The notes: generated by a model from the letters alone, not told the origin. 64,000 nt of DNA from Anisodus tanguticus (GCA_034509755.1 CM067547.1:48076859-48140858), one strand, 5' to 3'; shown: positions 42,801-53,399, counted from the stretch's first letter. Numbers and translations are program-made.

Positions 42801-45800
42801 TTGTACTATAAAATGGACATCTAGGAGAACCATGGACATTTTCAGGATTTGGTTGATGAAAATATTTGTCTTTCTTACCAATAGGCTCGAAGAAAAGCTC
42901 ACCAACTTAGAGGGTGAAAATAAAGTACTTCGCCAGCAGGCTCTGACAATGGCACAGAACAATAAATTGCTATCTGAACGGTCAAGATCAAGTATTCAGG
43001 TAATCCTGAAAACCTTCATTCATATTGCATGTTAAATCTATAACTGATTTTCCCCTGTTCTATGATATTGGCAGAGGACCGAGAGCAGCACAAGGAGTAG
43101 TGTAGTAAGTCAAAGGCTTGCATATTAGTTGTCTTTTTAGTATATTGCTAACCTCTTTTGTTGGTTGACTAACAATTGAAATTTGTAAAGGATCTGCATA
43201 GCACTTCATTTTCAAGGGGGGAGAATACTGAGGTGGAGGGAAGACCACAGAAATCACTTAATGATAAACAACAGGAGTATCAGGACTTGCTTATCCGGTG
43301 TATTGCACAGCACCTTGGCTTCTCTAAGGGCAGACCTGTTGCTGCCTGCATTATCTATAAGTGCCTTAGGCAGTGGCGGTCATTTGAAGTAGAGAGAACC
43401 AGTATCTTTGACAGGGTAATACAAACCATTGGCCAAGCTATTGAGGTCAGTGTTAATATAGTTATACATTATCATAGTGAAAGATGCAGATCGTAAAATA
43501 AATGTCACTTTTTCACTTAAAAACTAGTTTTTCTACATTGTAGACTCAGGACAAGAATGATATGTTAGCCTATTGGCTATCCAATGCATCCACTCTGTTG
43601 CTGCTGCTGCAACGTACATTAAAAGCTGGTGGTGCTGCTGGGATTACCCCACAGCACAGGCGATCATCATCAGCCACTCTATTTGGGAGAATGACACAGG
43701 TGAAAATAGTTCCATTTTAACATTGATATTTATCATTTACGTGTAACACTTAATGCTGATAAATAAATTTATAGAGCTTTCGTGGAACCCCTCAAGGTGT
43801 CAATCTTTCTCTCATTGATGGTGATTCGGCCGGTGGAGTGGATACCTTACGCCAAGTTGAGGCCAGATATCCTTCTTTGCTGTTTAAACAGCAGCTAACA
43901 GCATATGTGGAAAAGATTTATGGAATGATCCGTGATAATCTTAAGAAAGAGATTTCTCCATTGCTGGGATTGTGCATTCAGGTTCAAGATATTGTCATAG
44001 ATGTGTCTACATATTTGTTCGAACATAGTAGAGAACATTAGATTCTAGGTGTACTAAAGCCTTTTTACATGTTTCAATGTGTTTAGGCACCAAGAATATC
44101 TAGAACAAGTTTACTTAAAGGGGCAACAGCACGTACACTTGCAAATGCTGCTGCTCAGGAAATTTTGATCGCTCACTGGCAAGGAATTGTCAAGAGCCTT
44201 GCTAACTTCTTGAACTTATTGAAAGCCAATCATGTAAGATTCACAGAAACATATTGCTGATTTTCCCATGCTGTCCTTTTCTTTGCTTTCCTCCCGTTCA
44301 CTTACTTTGAACTTAGAATGTGAATTGACAGTCACTTGCATGATATGCAAGATCACTTGCTGTTTAACCTATTATGAATAAAATGTGTTAGGATATAATC
44401 GTCCCACGGAATCATCTTTATGATTATATCTCATCTTTTTCCAATAACACTTCCGCTCTAGCTTATCAAAAGAAATGTATTGTTCTTCTCTCATAGATAC
44501 ACGTGTTCACATCCTCCTTTCTGGAGCACGTTCTGTCTTTTAATGAGCTTTTCCACTTTTCTTCATTTCTTTTGACCAACAAGAAGAGCAACCTTCATAT
44601 AGGTGGAAGGAATAACTCACACGGTAGTGAGAGATTTACACAGTTTTTTTAGGAACTTTCCACAAGGTCTTGCTAACACCTGAACTATTATACATATCAC
44701 CATTTGCTCCTAAAATCCAATGAAAAAGCTCATTTGCGATACTATGGAAGTTGTTATTGTTCTTGATGCTCTCTCTCTCTCGCTCTCCAAATATCCACCT
44801 ATATCTTTAGTATTTGATACATTTTGACACATGCTAGATGAGGCGCCTACTAGCAAAAAAGTCAAGGAAAACTATCATGGTGGAGTTATTAGGTGCATGT
44901 GGTTCTCCTTTAAGAAATGCTGCTGCTCAGGAAAATTTGGACGCTCACTGGCAAGGAATTGTCAAGTGCCTTGCTAAAAATTTGAACTTATTGAAAGCCA
45001 ATCATGTAAGAGTCACAGAACATATTGCATTTTTTCCCATGCTGTCCTTTTCTTTGCTTTCCTCCCATTCACTTGCTTTGAACTTAGAATGTGAATTAAC
45101 AGTCTCTTGCATGATATGCAAGATCACTTGCTGTTTAACCTTTTTATGAATATAATGTGTTAGGATATGATCATCCCATGGAATGATCTTTATCATTATA
45201 TCTCATCTTTTTCCAGTAACACTTCCGCTCTAGCTTATCAAGAGAAATGTATATTTCTTCTCTCATAGATAGACATGTTCTCACGCTCCTTTCTGGAGCA
45301 CGTTCTGTCTTTTAATGAACTTTTCAACTTTTCTTCATTTCTTTTGACCAACATAAAGAGCGTCCTTCATATAGGTGGAAGGAATAATTCACATGGTAGT
45401 GAGAGATTTACACAGCTGTTTTTAGGAACTTCCCACAAGGTCTTGCTAACACCTGGGACTATAATATGTATCACCTTTTGCTCCCAAATCCAATGAGAAA
45501 ACTCATTTGCCATACTATGGAAGTTGTTATTGTTTTTTCTCTAGTATTTGAAACATTTCGCCACTTGCTAGATGAGGCTCCTACTAGCAAAAACGTCAAG
45601 GAAACCTATCATGCTGGAGTTATTAGGTGCATGTGATTCTCCTTTAAGAATTTCATAATAGTGATATGAATGGTATCTTATTTTTTTCAGACATCTTTAT
45701 CATGCTTTTATAGTATTTTGTCATGACTTTTTATACTGCTTTTAATTGTTTGTCCTTGTGGTGAGGGTCTCCCGGAAACAGCCTCTCTACCTCCCAAGGT

Positions 45801-48800
45801 AGGGGTAAGGTCTACGTACATTTTACCTCCCCAGATTCCACTTTGTGGTTTTCACTGGGTATGTTGTTGTTGAATAATGGACTTAAGTGAACAGTACAAC
45901 AGGGCAAAGAAGAGAAAGAGATCGGAACCAGAAGTAGCCATAACAATAGGACTGAAGTGGTTTTGCAGACAATTTTTTAGGTTTATGATTCTTACTTTGA
46001 TATAAGGATGAATACTCGATCTGCTCTGATCTTACTCAGATTACTAGTATGAACAGTGAAAATCCTTGAGATTCTTGCTCTCCTAGTTCTTGTTGATTGA
46101 ACTATAACTATACGATCCAACTTAAGTGATTTCGCAAAGCAATGGTGTTGGGTAGCTCTCATCATTTCCTTTACAAAAGTGGCTATTATGATATAGGATA
46201 TGAGATGCATTTTGTAACTTGATTCACAACTCACCTGTGGTTACTAGTTCTCTTTTGATTAATAGCTAATTTGGCAGATTACTGTTTTGCTTTTTTGCTT
46301 TAGTGTGAAAGATATTATGGAACTCTAATCACATTGATAAGCTCTCAGTTTAAAGTTCAGCATAGTAGTTAATAGAAAGTTACTTTCATGTAATTTAAGT
46401 AATATATTCTAGCTGAAGGAAGAACGGCCCGACTTTTCTGAAGAGTGTGATTGTCGGTTAAGTAATGATGCATTGAGGCAAAACAGTCTTAATATAATTA
46501 AGAAATCAATTTATGAAATGAAGTGATATATTGGTTACCTCACAATAGGACAATTGGATAAATTCTGCCTTGTGAACTGTGAGATATTACGTATGTATCT
46601 ACTACAAGGACGACTGAGTGACTTGGTGAAAATATCCGCAAGCTGATCACTCGACTTTACAAATTTAGTAACAATATCTCCGGAGAGTATTTTTTCCCTG
46701 ACAAAGTGACAGACAATCTCAATGTGCATAGTCCTCTCATGAAATACCGGATTTGATGCGATATGAAGGGCCGCTTTGTTATCACACACAAGTTCCATTT
46801 GACTGATTTCTCCAAATTTTAGTTCTATGAGCAACTGCTTAATCCAAACTAGCTCACAAATTCCTACAACTATTGCTCAATATTTTGATTCAGCACTAGA
46901 TCGAGCAACGACACTCTATTTCTTACTCTTCCAGGACACCAAATTACCTCATATTAACACACAATATCTGGATGTAAAATGTCTATCAGAGGGTGATCCT
47001 GCATAATCAGTGTCTGTATATCCAACGATCTGCTCATGGCCTCGATCTTCGAAAAGCAGGCCTTTACCTAGGGCTAACTTAATATATCGCAGAATGCGGA
47101 TAACTGCATCTTAATGACTATCACAGGGAGAATCCATAAACTGACTTACAACACTCACAGGAAACAAAATGTCAGGTCTAGTCACTGTGAGATAATTCAA
47201 CTTACTAACTAACCGCCTATATCTTCCAGGATCACTGAGTGGCTCCCCCTGTCCTGACAAGAGTTTAGCATTCGGATCCATAGGAGTGTCAATGGGTTTA
47301 CATCTCATCATTCTTGTCTCCTCAAGAATGTCTAAGGCATACTTGCGGTGCGAAATAACAATACCTGACGTGGATTGGGCAACCTCAATACCTAGAAAAT
47401 ACTTAAGTCTACTGAGATCTTTAGTCTGGAAATGCTGAAAGAGATGTTGCTTTAAATTAGTGATACCATCTTGATCATTACCAGTTATAACGATATCGTC
47501 AACATAAACCACCAAATAAATAATCATATCTGGAGCAGAATGTCGATAAAATACAGAATGATCTGCTTCACTACGAGTCATACTAAACTCCTGAATTATT
47601 GTGCTGAATTTACCAAACCAGGCTCGAGGAGACTGTTTCAGACCATAAAGTGACCGACGTAATCGACACACCAGATTAGACTCCCCTGAGAAATAAAACC
47701 GGGTGGTTGCTCCATATAAACTTCCTCCTCAAGATCATCATGGAGAAAACCAATCTTAATGTCCAACTGATAAAGAGGACAATGACGGACAACATCCATG
47801 GATAGAAAAAGACGAACATATGCTATTTTAGCCACGGGAGAGAAAGTATCACTGTAATCAAGCCCAAATATCTGTGTATACCCCTTCGCAACAAGGCGAG
47901 CCTTAAGCCGATCAACTTGGCCGTCCGGACCAACTTTGACTGCATAAACCCAACGACAACCAACAATATATTTACCTGAAGGAAGAGGAACAAGGTCCCA
48001 AGTATCACTCGTGTGTAAAGCAGACATCTCGTCAATCATAGCATGTCGCCATCCGGGATGAGAAAGGGCTTCACCTGTAGACTTAGGAATGGGGATAGAG
48101 GACAATGATGATACAAAGGCATAATGAGATGATGATAGACGATGATAACTTAAAAGGGTATAATATGGGTTAGTATTACGAGTGGACCTTTTACCTTTCC
48201 GAAGTGCAATCGGTTGATCAAGAGGAGACAAGTCCCCAGTAGGTGCAGGGTTTGACGCATGACATGAATCATCTGGACCTGATGTTGGGTCTGATGGTGG
48301 ATGCGGTCGACGATGATAAATCAGAAGTGGTGGCATTGTGACTGGAGATGTAGAAGTAACTGTAGATTTCTCAAAGGCCGGTGTAGGTAAAACCTGAGGT
48401 ATAGGTAATACCTCATAGATATCAGGATGATCAGAAGGAGACCTAAAGTAAGGTTGAGACTCAAAAAATGTGACATTAGCAGATATAAGATATCGACAGA
48501 GATCAGGTGAGAAGAACGGTCCCCCTTTTGAACCCGAGAATAACCAAGAAAGACACATTTAAGAGAGCGAGGAGCTAATTTATCTATCCTCGGAGCTAGG
48601 TAATGCACAAAACATGTGCTCTCAAAAACACAAGGAGGAAGAGAGTACAGAGATGACTGAGAATATATTATGGAGTATAGAATCTAATTCTGAATAGAAG
48701 ATAAGGGTATTCGATTAATTAAATGGCAAGACGTGAGAACTGCATCGCCCCAAAAACGCAGCAGAACATTGGATTCGATGAGAAAGAGTGCGAGCAGTCT

Positions 48801-51800
48801 CAATGAGATGTCTATTCTTCCTTTCTGCTACCCCATTCTGCCGAGGGGTGTGGGACAAGATGTTTGATGAATAATTCCTTGGTGAGTCATAAACTGCTGA
48901 AACTGGGGGGATTTGTATTCTAAGGCATTATCACTACGAAAAGTACGAATAAAAACACCAAATTGATTTTGTATTTCAGCACAAAAACTCTTGAATATAG
49001 AGAATAACTCAGAACGATCTTTCATTAAGAATAGCCAAGTACATCTGGAAAAATCGTCAATGGAACTAACAAAACAATGAAATCCTAAAGGTGAACTGAC
49101 TCAACTAGGACCCGAAATATCAGAATGTACTATTGAAAAAATAAACTCTGCAAGACTCTCAGCACTACGTGGGAAGGTAGTGTGAGTGTGTTTCTCAAGT
49201 TGACATGACTCACAATCTAATTTGGACAGACTAGACAAACTAGGCACAATTTTTTGTAGCTTGAACAGACTCGGATGTCCCAATCGTTTATGGATTAAGT
49301 CTGGAGGATCTATAATGGAGCATGCTGTGGAGAAATTAGGAGAGGTAAGATAGTAGAGACCTTGTGATTCATATCCTGCACCAATCACATGTCCCATACT
49401 GCGGTCCTGCATAACAAAAGAATCATCAAGAAATATTATGGCATAATTTAGGGCACGTGTCAAACGATTGACAGATGCAAGATTAAAAGGACAACCAGGG
49501 ACATAAAGAACAGAGTAGAATGACAGAAGATAGGGGATTAGCTTGTCCAACCCCTTTTGATTTTGTTTGGATCCCATTGGCTAAAGTAACTGGAGGAAGG
49601 GACTGTGAATAAATAATAATTGACAAAAATGATTTGTTACCAGAAATATGATCAGAAGCGCCTGAGTCAACGACCCACGATGGAGGGATACTAGACTATG
49701 AAACACAAGCGAAGGAGTTACCAGCAACAGAAGTATTAGGCTGAGAATATGTGGTTACTTGTGGAGATGTTTGCTTACTTGCTCAATACTGAAGGTACTT
49801 ATTATATTCTCCTTCAGATAAAAGCCTCATATTTCCTATAGTGTCAGTCTAAGCAACATGAGCATTGTTGGGTGGTTGACCATGCAGAGCACGATATACA
49901 TCACGAGTATGTCCAAACTTATGACAATGACTACACTGAACATCATTGAGTAGTGGACCATGTAGAGCACGACATACCTCGCGAGTGTGTCTAAACTTAT
50001 GACAATAACTACACTTAGTTCGAGATTTTTCAAAACGACCTCCTCCTCGTCGATTATCCATAGATTGAGATGTTCGATTCTCTATGGTTTGAGATGCGAG
50101 AACAGAGGAGTCAACGGTTGGTGATGGAACCACTGTGTGATTAGGAGGCGCATCAAGACGAAGCAAACAAGAAAATAGTTCATTAATTGTAGGAACCGTA
50201 GGACTAGCCAAAATCTGATCACGCACTGAATCAAGATCAGTAGGAAGTCCGGTAAGTGTAAGAACTAGAAACAATATTTGTCTTTGCTCTTGTTTTTCAA
50301 CGTTCGTAGTGACTGGCATCAACTACTCAAATTCCTCCATGACTTCCTGTACCTGTCCCAAGTGAATAGACATATCTGATTCTTGTTTCTTTAAGTTGGT
50401 CATCCGAGAAATCACATCATAAAATCGAGATACGTCATTAGTGTATAAAGCGCGAGCCTTTTCCCAAACTGAATAACACGTCTGGATGCAACGAAAAAAG
50501 GGCATCAACTTGGGATCAATAGATCGCCAAAGGAGACTACATAATTGAGTGTCAACCTTCTCCCACTGTGCTTTGGTCATTTCTGCTTTTTCATTAACCA
50601 CAATAGTCTTTTGTGTTAAGTGATCTTGAACACCTTGACCCTTGCACCACAACTCAACTGAGTAAGCCCAAGCTAAATAGTTTGAACTTCCCATTAATGG
50701 TTCGGAAGTAATCATAGGGCTTGAAGTTCCAATTCCAGTGTTTTTAGCGCCAAAACTATCAGATCCGAAAGACATCTTGTTAAATCAGAAATTTGTAGCC
50801 TAAAATCTCGAAAAAAATAAATTGGTCAGAATCTGGAAAAATTAATTTCGCAACTAGATCCAGAAGAAGAATAGATCTGTCGGCGGAAAAATCGTAGATC
50901 TGATCACCGGAGTTCTTGGAATCAGAAAATAATTATATGGGCAAACTTGGAATGAAGAGATGACGCAACTGACAAACAGAAACTGCCGAAAAAGTGGCCA
51001 GAAAATGTTGCATGCGCCGGCGCGTGAGACAGACGCGCCGCCGGATTTCAGACTGTTACCGGCGCATGACTGGTCAGATGCCGGAGAATCTGACTGGGCT
51101 TTGGTCGCCAGGCCTTTCCATGTGTAATGGCAGTGTTTGTTTTTGCAGACACTGAAGGAAAAAGAAGATGACGCAAACAGTGTTGTACAGTCGCCGGAAT
51201 TATGCACGGGACTGTCTGTCTGTGTTTTCGGGATGTTTCTCACCAATGCTCTAATACATGTGAGATATTATGGGAGAAAATATTATTATTGAATTGTGTA
51301 TCTACATTATTACATTGAGCCCTATTTATAGATATTACATCTCAATCCTTTTCCATGTAGGATACTATATACAAATCCTATTCCTATTCCAATTCTAACA
51401 TGAACAATTAAGCCCATTGCCTTTTCCCCGGACCCTGCTAATGCGGGATGCTTTGTGCACGGGCTACCCTGCTTTTTTCCTGAGTAGGATTATTTTCTTT
51501 CTTGTATTTCAGGTGCCTCCATTTCTTGTGCGCAAAGTATTTACACAAGTCTTTTCCTTCATCAATGTCCAATTATTTAACAGGTCAGTTGTCATGGGGC
51601 ATCTCATAATATTCTTATAACTTCAAGATTCAACTATACACTAAACCTTATTTTCTTTATCTGTGCCTCCTTGCTGTAGCCTTCTGCTGAGAAGAGAATG
51701 CTGTTCATTTAGCAACGGTGAATATGTCAAAACTGGCTTGGCGGAACTGGAACACTGGTGCTACAAAGCAACTGATGAGGTACCTTGGTATCCTGCCACT

Positions 51801-53215
51801 TGTTAAACATTATTCACGGAGTCTTTTGTTCTCACTCATGAAGGGAACTTGTTCAGTATGCAGGATTAGCTTGGGAGGAGCTCAAGCATATAAGACAGGC
51901 AATCGGATTTTTGGTAATGCATCCTATAATTTGGATTAAAGATAAAACTGAATATATAAATTGAAAAGCAGAGGCAAAGGACACGTCCTCTAGTGCATAT
52001 TTTTCGAGAAAATAAAACAACGGCAGGATTTTGCTTAGTAATATAACATAGAAGGAAACTGGAGTTGCAAATTTCTGTCCTTGCCCTGTGTTAACAAAAA
52101 TCTCTTTTCGTACTTATTCATATGCAATGAGATCATGATTGAAGATCTGCATCACAAAAATTGAGTGCACAAACCTAAAAACTGTAGTTCCAAAGAGTTT
52201 GAAATGAGCTTTGTCCATATTTCATCGAGAAATTGACATAAATTGCCACCCACCAAACTAATAGCTAGCAAATGTATATTTTTATGTATTATTAATGTAT
52301 AATATACATAAAATATAGATTTTTGATACAAAAGTGTTTATTTTTTGTATATTTGGTTAGAGAATGTAATTATCTTTGGCAGACCGGTCAAATGTGTAAC
52401 TTGCCCGCAATCCTTAACTGTGCTCCTTTTGGACTATACTAGGTCATACACCAGAAGCCAAAGAAGACATTGGATGAAATAAGTCATGATCTATGTCCTG
52501 TAAGTACTGGACTACTACATATTCCAAAGAGCTATCTCTTGAGCCCATAAATTATCATTTTTCATTAAGTTGTAAATCATGAACAGGTGCTTAGCATTCA
52601 ACAACTTTACAGAATCAGCACAATGTATTGGGATGACAAATATGGGACACATAGCCTTTCACCAGATGTAAGCCATAACTTGTGTCCAGCAAAAAATTTA
52701 GATATTATTTTGATACTAGATAATCTATAATTTTGATGTTCCTTTGCGTCATGTAGTGCATATTGATTTTATGGCCATTCTCAAGTTAGTTACAACAATT
52801 TCTCAATAGTATGTCCTCATGCATCTTTGATTGCCCAAAATCTTCTTACTTTTGTCCTTCTGCTAGAAATTTGAGTAGAGTTTATCAATTGTTTGACAGG
52901 TTATATCCAATATGCGTGTATTAATGACTGAAGACTCTAACAATGCAGTTAGCAATTCTTTTTTGCTTGACGACGATTCGAGGTGGGATATGAAATTCTA
53001 TTATTGTAAACTTGCCACCCCTTTCTGTGCACCACTTTCTAAAATTGTACTTTTCACTTATCATTGATCACCTTTGTTGGTCATGGTGCAGCATACCGTT
53101 CTCAATTGATGATCTCTCTAAATCGATGGATCAGATTGATATTGCAGACATTGAACTACCTCCACTTATTCGAGAAAATTCAGGCTTCAGTTTCTTATTG
53201 CCACGTGCAGACTAA
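30857..53215 (+). CDS. Class XI myosin heavy chain, 38 inferred exons, 1,529 aa
   Basis: This is an actin-based motor for organelle movement and cytoplasmic streaming. Exon 1 is inferred as the ATG at 30857-30859 directly followed by the donor GTATGT; exon 2 starts at 32812 after the acceptor TGTATGCAG (alternatively translation starts at the ATG at 32806). Exons 2-38 were placed by GT/AG sites and class XI protein continuity. The 38 exons sum to 4,590 nt, an exact multiple of three, with compatible phases and no internal stop, and end at TAA 53213-53215. Order: SH3-like N-terminus, motor (P-loop GESGAGKT at residues 156-163), IQ neck (about 735-880), coiled coil (about 880-1080), globular tail with DIL domain. 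Length is normal for plant myosin XI. The paralogue subtype cannot be settled by eye. Intron 31 is about 7.3 kb because of a Copia insertion and a local duplication. Confidence 0.93.
31207..31570. mobile_element. Tourist-like MITE, copy 1 (myosin 5' region)
   Basis: It starts GGGTGTGTTTGGTATGAAGG and ends CCAACCAAACACACTC, with TTA on both sides (31204-31206, 31571-31573), the 3-bp target of PIF/Harbinger elements. The interior has a G-rich GGGGTGGG patch. It is the same family as 53650-54035 but its right end is shorter. Confidence 0.85.
31855..32014 (+). mobile_element. SINE with perfect 19-bp target duplication
   Basis: AAAGTAGATACTTTTCATA flanks it at 31836-31854 and 32015-32033. The body has the CTTGGTGGACAGAGTTAC and GGAATTAGTCGAGGTG blocks of a common Solanaceae SINE and ends in a run of A. 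It lies in intron 1 of the myosin gene. Confidence 0.92.
32223..32401. mobile_element. Short MITE with TGGCAGAGCCA inverted ends
   Basis: The left end ATGGCAGAGCCA and right end TGGCTCTGCCAC are inverted copies around a non-coding interior. It is an intronic, Solanaceae-type small element. Confidence 0.6.
32812..37744 (+). other. Myosin motor domain, exons 2-19
   Basis: Exons: 32812-32940, 33536-33679, 33786-33931, 34014-34170, 34816-34874, 34977-35136, 35241-35390, 35472-35608, 35696-35842, 35932-36033, 36120-36177, 36258-36359, 36501-36538, 36686-36812, 36924-37103, 37238-37369, 37451-37560 and 37684-37744. Visible motifs are the N-terminal SH3-like IIVGSHVWIED, P-loop GESGAGKT, switch I (NNNSSRFGKF, spanning exons 6-7), switch II DIYGFESF (about residues 433-440), HCFYLLCAAP, and the actin-binding side with EPHYIRCVKPN and RISCAGYPTR. 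All catalytic motifs are intact. This domain hydrolyses ATP and moves along F-actin. Confidence 0.95.
33170..33365. repeat. Dispersed repeat in myosin intron 2
   Basis: The AGGCAGACCTAGGATTTGAG start resembles pieces near 30955-30990 (GTGGATTCGGGATTTGAAG) and 55195-55345 (inverted; CTGGATGTACCTCTG at its end). It looks like a small non-autonomous repeat family; boundaries are approximate. Confidence 0.4.
38362..39892 (+). other. Myosin neck with IQ motifs, exons 20-22
   Basis: Exons: 38362-38539, 39491-39696 and 39773-39892 (about residues 714-882). After GKTKVFLRAGQMAELDARRA come repeated IQ-type light-chain sites: AAKTIQRKVRTHIARKYF, AAICIQSSCRGRLA, AASIRIQTKLRAHLARKSY, VIALQTGIRAAAARKEF, AAIRIQAHWHGHRASSYY and ASIVTQCRWRGRVAKKEL. 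These six repeats match the usual six-IQ lever arm of class XI myosins that binds calmodulin. Exon 21 ends at the donor CAA/GTTCGT, weaker than the others. Confidence 0.93.
41751..42290 (-). mobile_element. 3' end of an RTE-type LINE (myosin intron 25)
   Basis: On the minus strand, from 42290, the sequence translates as RRDMAQVQLTEDMTLDRGLW and then RTRIRVEG before a stop. That is the C-terminal tail I associate with plant RTE reverse transcriptases. A 3' region follows, ending in the GGTCTCCCGGAAACAGTC block and a GTTGTTGTTGT tail. Only the tail survives, as expected from 5' truncation on insertion. Confidence 0.75.
42291..42555 (+). mobile_element. TRIM element (miniature LTR retrotransposon), myosin intron 25
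   Basis: Two short direct terminal repeats (about 42291-42369 and 42480-42555) share ATAAATAAATAAA, CCCTCTCT and CGGTTCATACAATA or its near copy. After the first comes a diverged primer-binding site (GGTAGTAATGCAGGCAGAGG, cf. TGGTATCAGAGC). Before the second is a purine run GTGAGGGGAAG. There is no coding capacity. This matches the TRIM structure. Confidence 0.75.
44142..45656 (+). repeat. Tandem duplication of the exon 31 region inside intron 31
   Basis: About 44142-44913 (last two thirds of exon 31 plus intron) recurs at about 44914-45656. Shared long blocks include CACTGGCAAGGAATTGTCAAG, TTTCTGGAGCACGTTCTGTC and a GATGAGGCKCCTACTAGCAAAAA module at 44838 and 45569. The second exon copy keeps its donor (CAT/GTAAGAG at 45005/45006). 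Confidence 0.9.
44931..45005 (+). pseudogene. Duplicated exon 31 fragment (exon 31b)
   Basis: From the CAG at 44928-44930 to the donor after 45005 the copy is 75 nt, a whole number of codons, in phase 0. It encodes a diverged version of the exon 31 end (HWQGIVKCLAKNLNLLKANH). The first third of exon 31 is missing. It could be a decaying copy or a 25-codon cassette if the internal AG is used. Confidence 0.6.
45755..45872 (+). mobile_element. SINE or LINE tail (TTGTTG-ended)
   Basis: The GGTCTCCCGGAAACAGCC, then CTCTACCTCCCAAGGTAGGGG, and GGGTATGTTGTTGTTG blocks match, in opposite orientation, the tail at 41751-41870. No clear tRNA-like head was seen, so it may be a 5'-truncated LINE or SINE. 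Confidence 0.75.
46535..48558 (-). pseudogene. Intron Copia: reverse transcriptase and RNase H
   Basis: 47638-48558 holds the linker and the reverse transcriptase start (WRHAMIDEMSALH, WVYAVKVGPDGQVDRLKARL, YSDTFSPVAK, YQLDIKIGFLHDDLEEEVYM). 47111-47671 holds SLYGLKQSPRAWF, VYVDDIVITGND and the YFLGIEVAQS region. 46535-46834 holds RNase H with CDNKAALHIASNP and SSDQLADIFTKSL. Frames change near 47660 and in the 46840-47110 gap, where stops occur. The catalytic YVDD is intact. Confidence 0.9.
48570..49620 (-). pseudogene. Intron Copia: pre-integrase and integrase
   Basis: 49101-49577 contains the GAG-pre-integrase block (YESQGLYYLTSPNFST, DLIHKRLGHPSLFKLQ, CESCQLEKHTHTTFP, VHSDISGPS). 48828-49025 continues with FKSFCAEIQNQFGVFIRTFRSDNALEY and the GIIHQTSCP start of the final motif. 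Stops break the link between them and onward into the reverse transcriptase. Confidence 0.85.
49640..50775 (-). pseudogene. Intron Copia: gag with two zinc-knuckle units
   Basis: 50323-50775 starts with MSFGSDSFGAKNTG and includes PLMGSSNYLAWAYSVELW and a SVWEKARALYTND block, typical Copia Gag. The next frame (49849-50322) gives LTLTGLPTDLDSVRDQIL, then two tandem CCHC-like units, CSYCHKFRHTREVC and CSHCHKFGHTRDVY (the second has lost its last Cys). The 49640-49840 part leads towards the protease but is broken by stops. Confidence 0.85.
51259..51400 (-). repeat. 5' LTR of the intron Copia element
   Basis: A 142-bp block, minus strand TGTTAGAATT...CTCACA. Just inside is a diverged priming site (TGTATTAGAGCATTGG). 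A TATA-like CTATAAATAGGG is visible on the minus strand at about 51328-51339. Confidence 0.8.
51405..51478. mobile_element. Decayed SINE piece before myosin exon 32
   Basis: The TTTTCCCCGGACCCTGC, then GGGATGCTTTGTGCACGGGCT stretch resembles the SINE family at 53400-53510. It lies between the Copia LTR and the exon 32 acceptor. Confidence 0.6.
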
Positions 53216-53399
53216 TCAACCTCAACCAGAATTCTGTCCTAGTGACTTGCAGCCACAACTTGATTTGTGTGAGCATGGAGGTGTGTATGAATGCATTGAT
53301 CAGGTCATACAATGTTCAAGCAATGTAGACTCATCTTGTACATCTCGGCTGCAAATGGAAGTGTGAATATATATAACTAGATAATCGATTTATTGAGGA
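53216..53399 (+). other. Myosin 3' untranslated region (start)
   Basis: Sequence directly downstream of the TAA. No strong AATAAA signal was recognised, so the 3' end of the transcript cannot be placed. Confidence 0.5.

Larger units (their letters stand above)
40522..43104 (+). other. Myosin coiled coil, exons 23-27
   Basis: Exons: 40522-40620, 40819-41040, 41158-41297, 42885-42999 and 43075-43104. The sequence is rich in Glu, Lys and Leu with heptad spacing (ALKEAKDKLEKQVEELTWRL, QSEKQRADDSEKKRAESQE, RLEEKLTNLEGENKVLRQQ), giving the dimerising rod. Exon 27 is only 30 nt and encodes a Ser/Arg-rich linker. Intron 25 (41298-42884) carries an RTE LINE tail and a TRIM element. Confidence 0.9.
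46530..51400 (-). mobile_element. 3'-truncated Ty1/copia element in myosin intron 31
   Basis: It is in the opposite orientation to the myosin gene. A 5' LTR (51259-51400), gag, pre-integrase, integrase, reverse transcriptase and RNase H follow leftwards to about 46535. No matching 3' LTR is seen at the left end (about 46530), so that end was lost. All ORFs are interrupted. Confidence 0.9.
43191..53215 (+). other. Myosin globular cargo-binding tail, exons 28-38
   Basis: Exons: 43191-43445, 43544-43699, 43775-43981, 44087-44233, 51513-51583, 51680-51779, 51857-51913, 52443-52499, 52587-52667, 52900-52982 and 53092-53215. The tail includes KSLNDKQQEYQDLLIRCIAQ, CIIYKCLRQWRSFEVERTS, KQQLTAYVEKIYGMIRDNLK, FLVRKVFTQVFSFINVQLFN, LLLRRECCSFSNGEYVK and IQQLYRISTMYWDDKYGTH, the DIL/globular-tail motifs. 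It ends with the SIPFS...LIRENSGF region and PRAD. This part binds vesicle and organelle receptors. Exons 31 and 32 are 7.3 kb apart. Confidence 0.93.
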
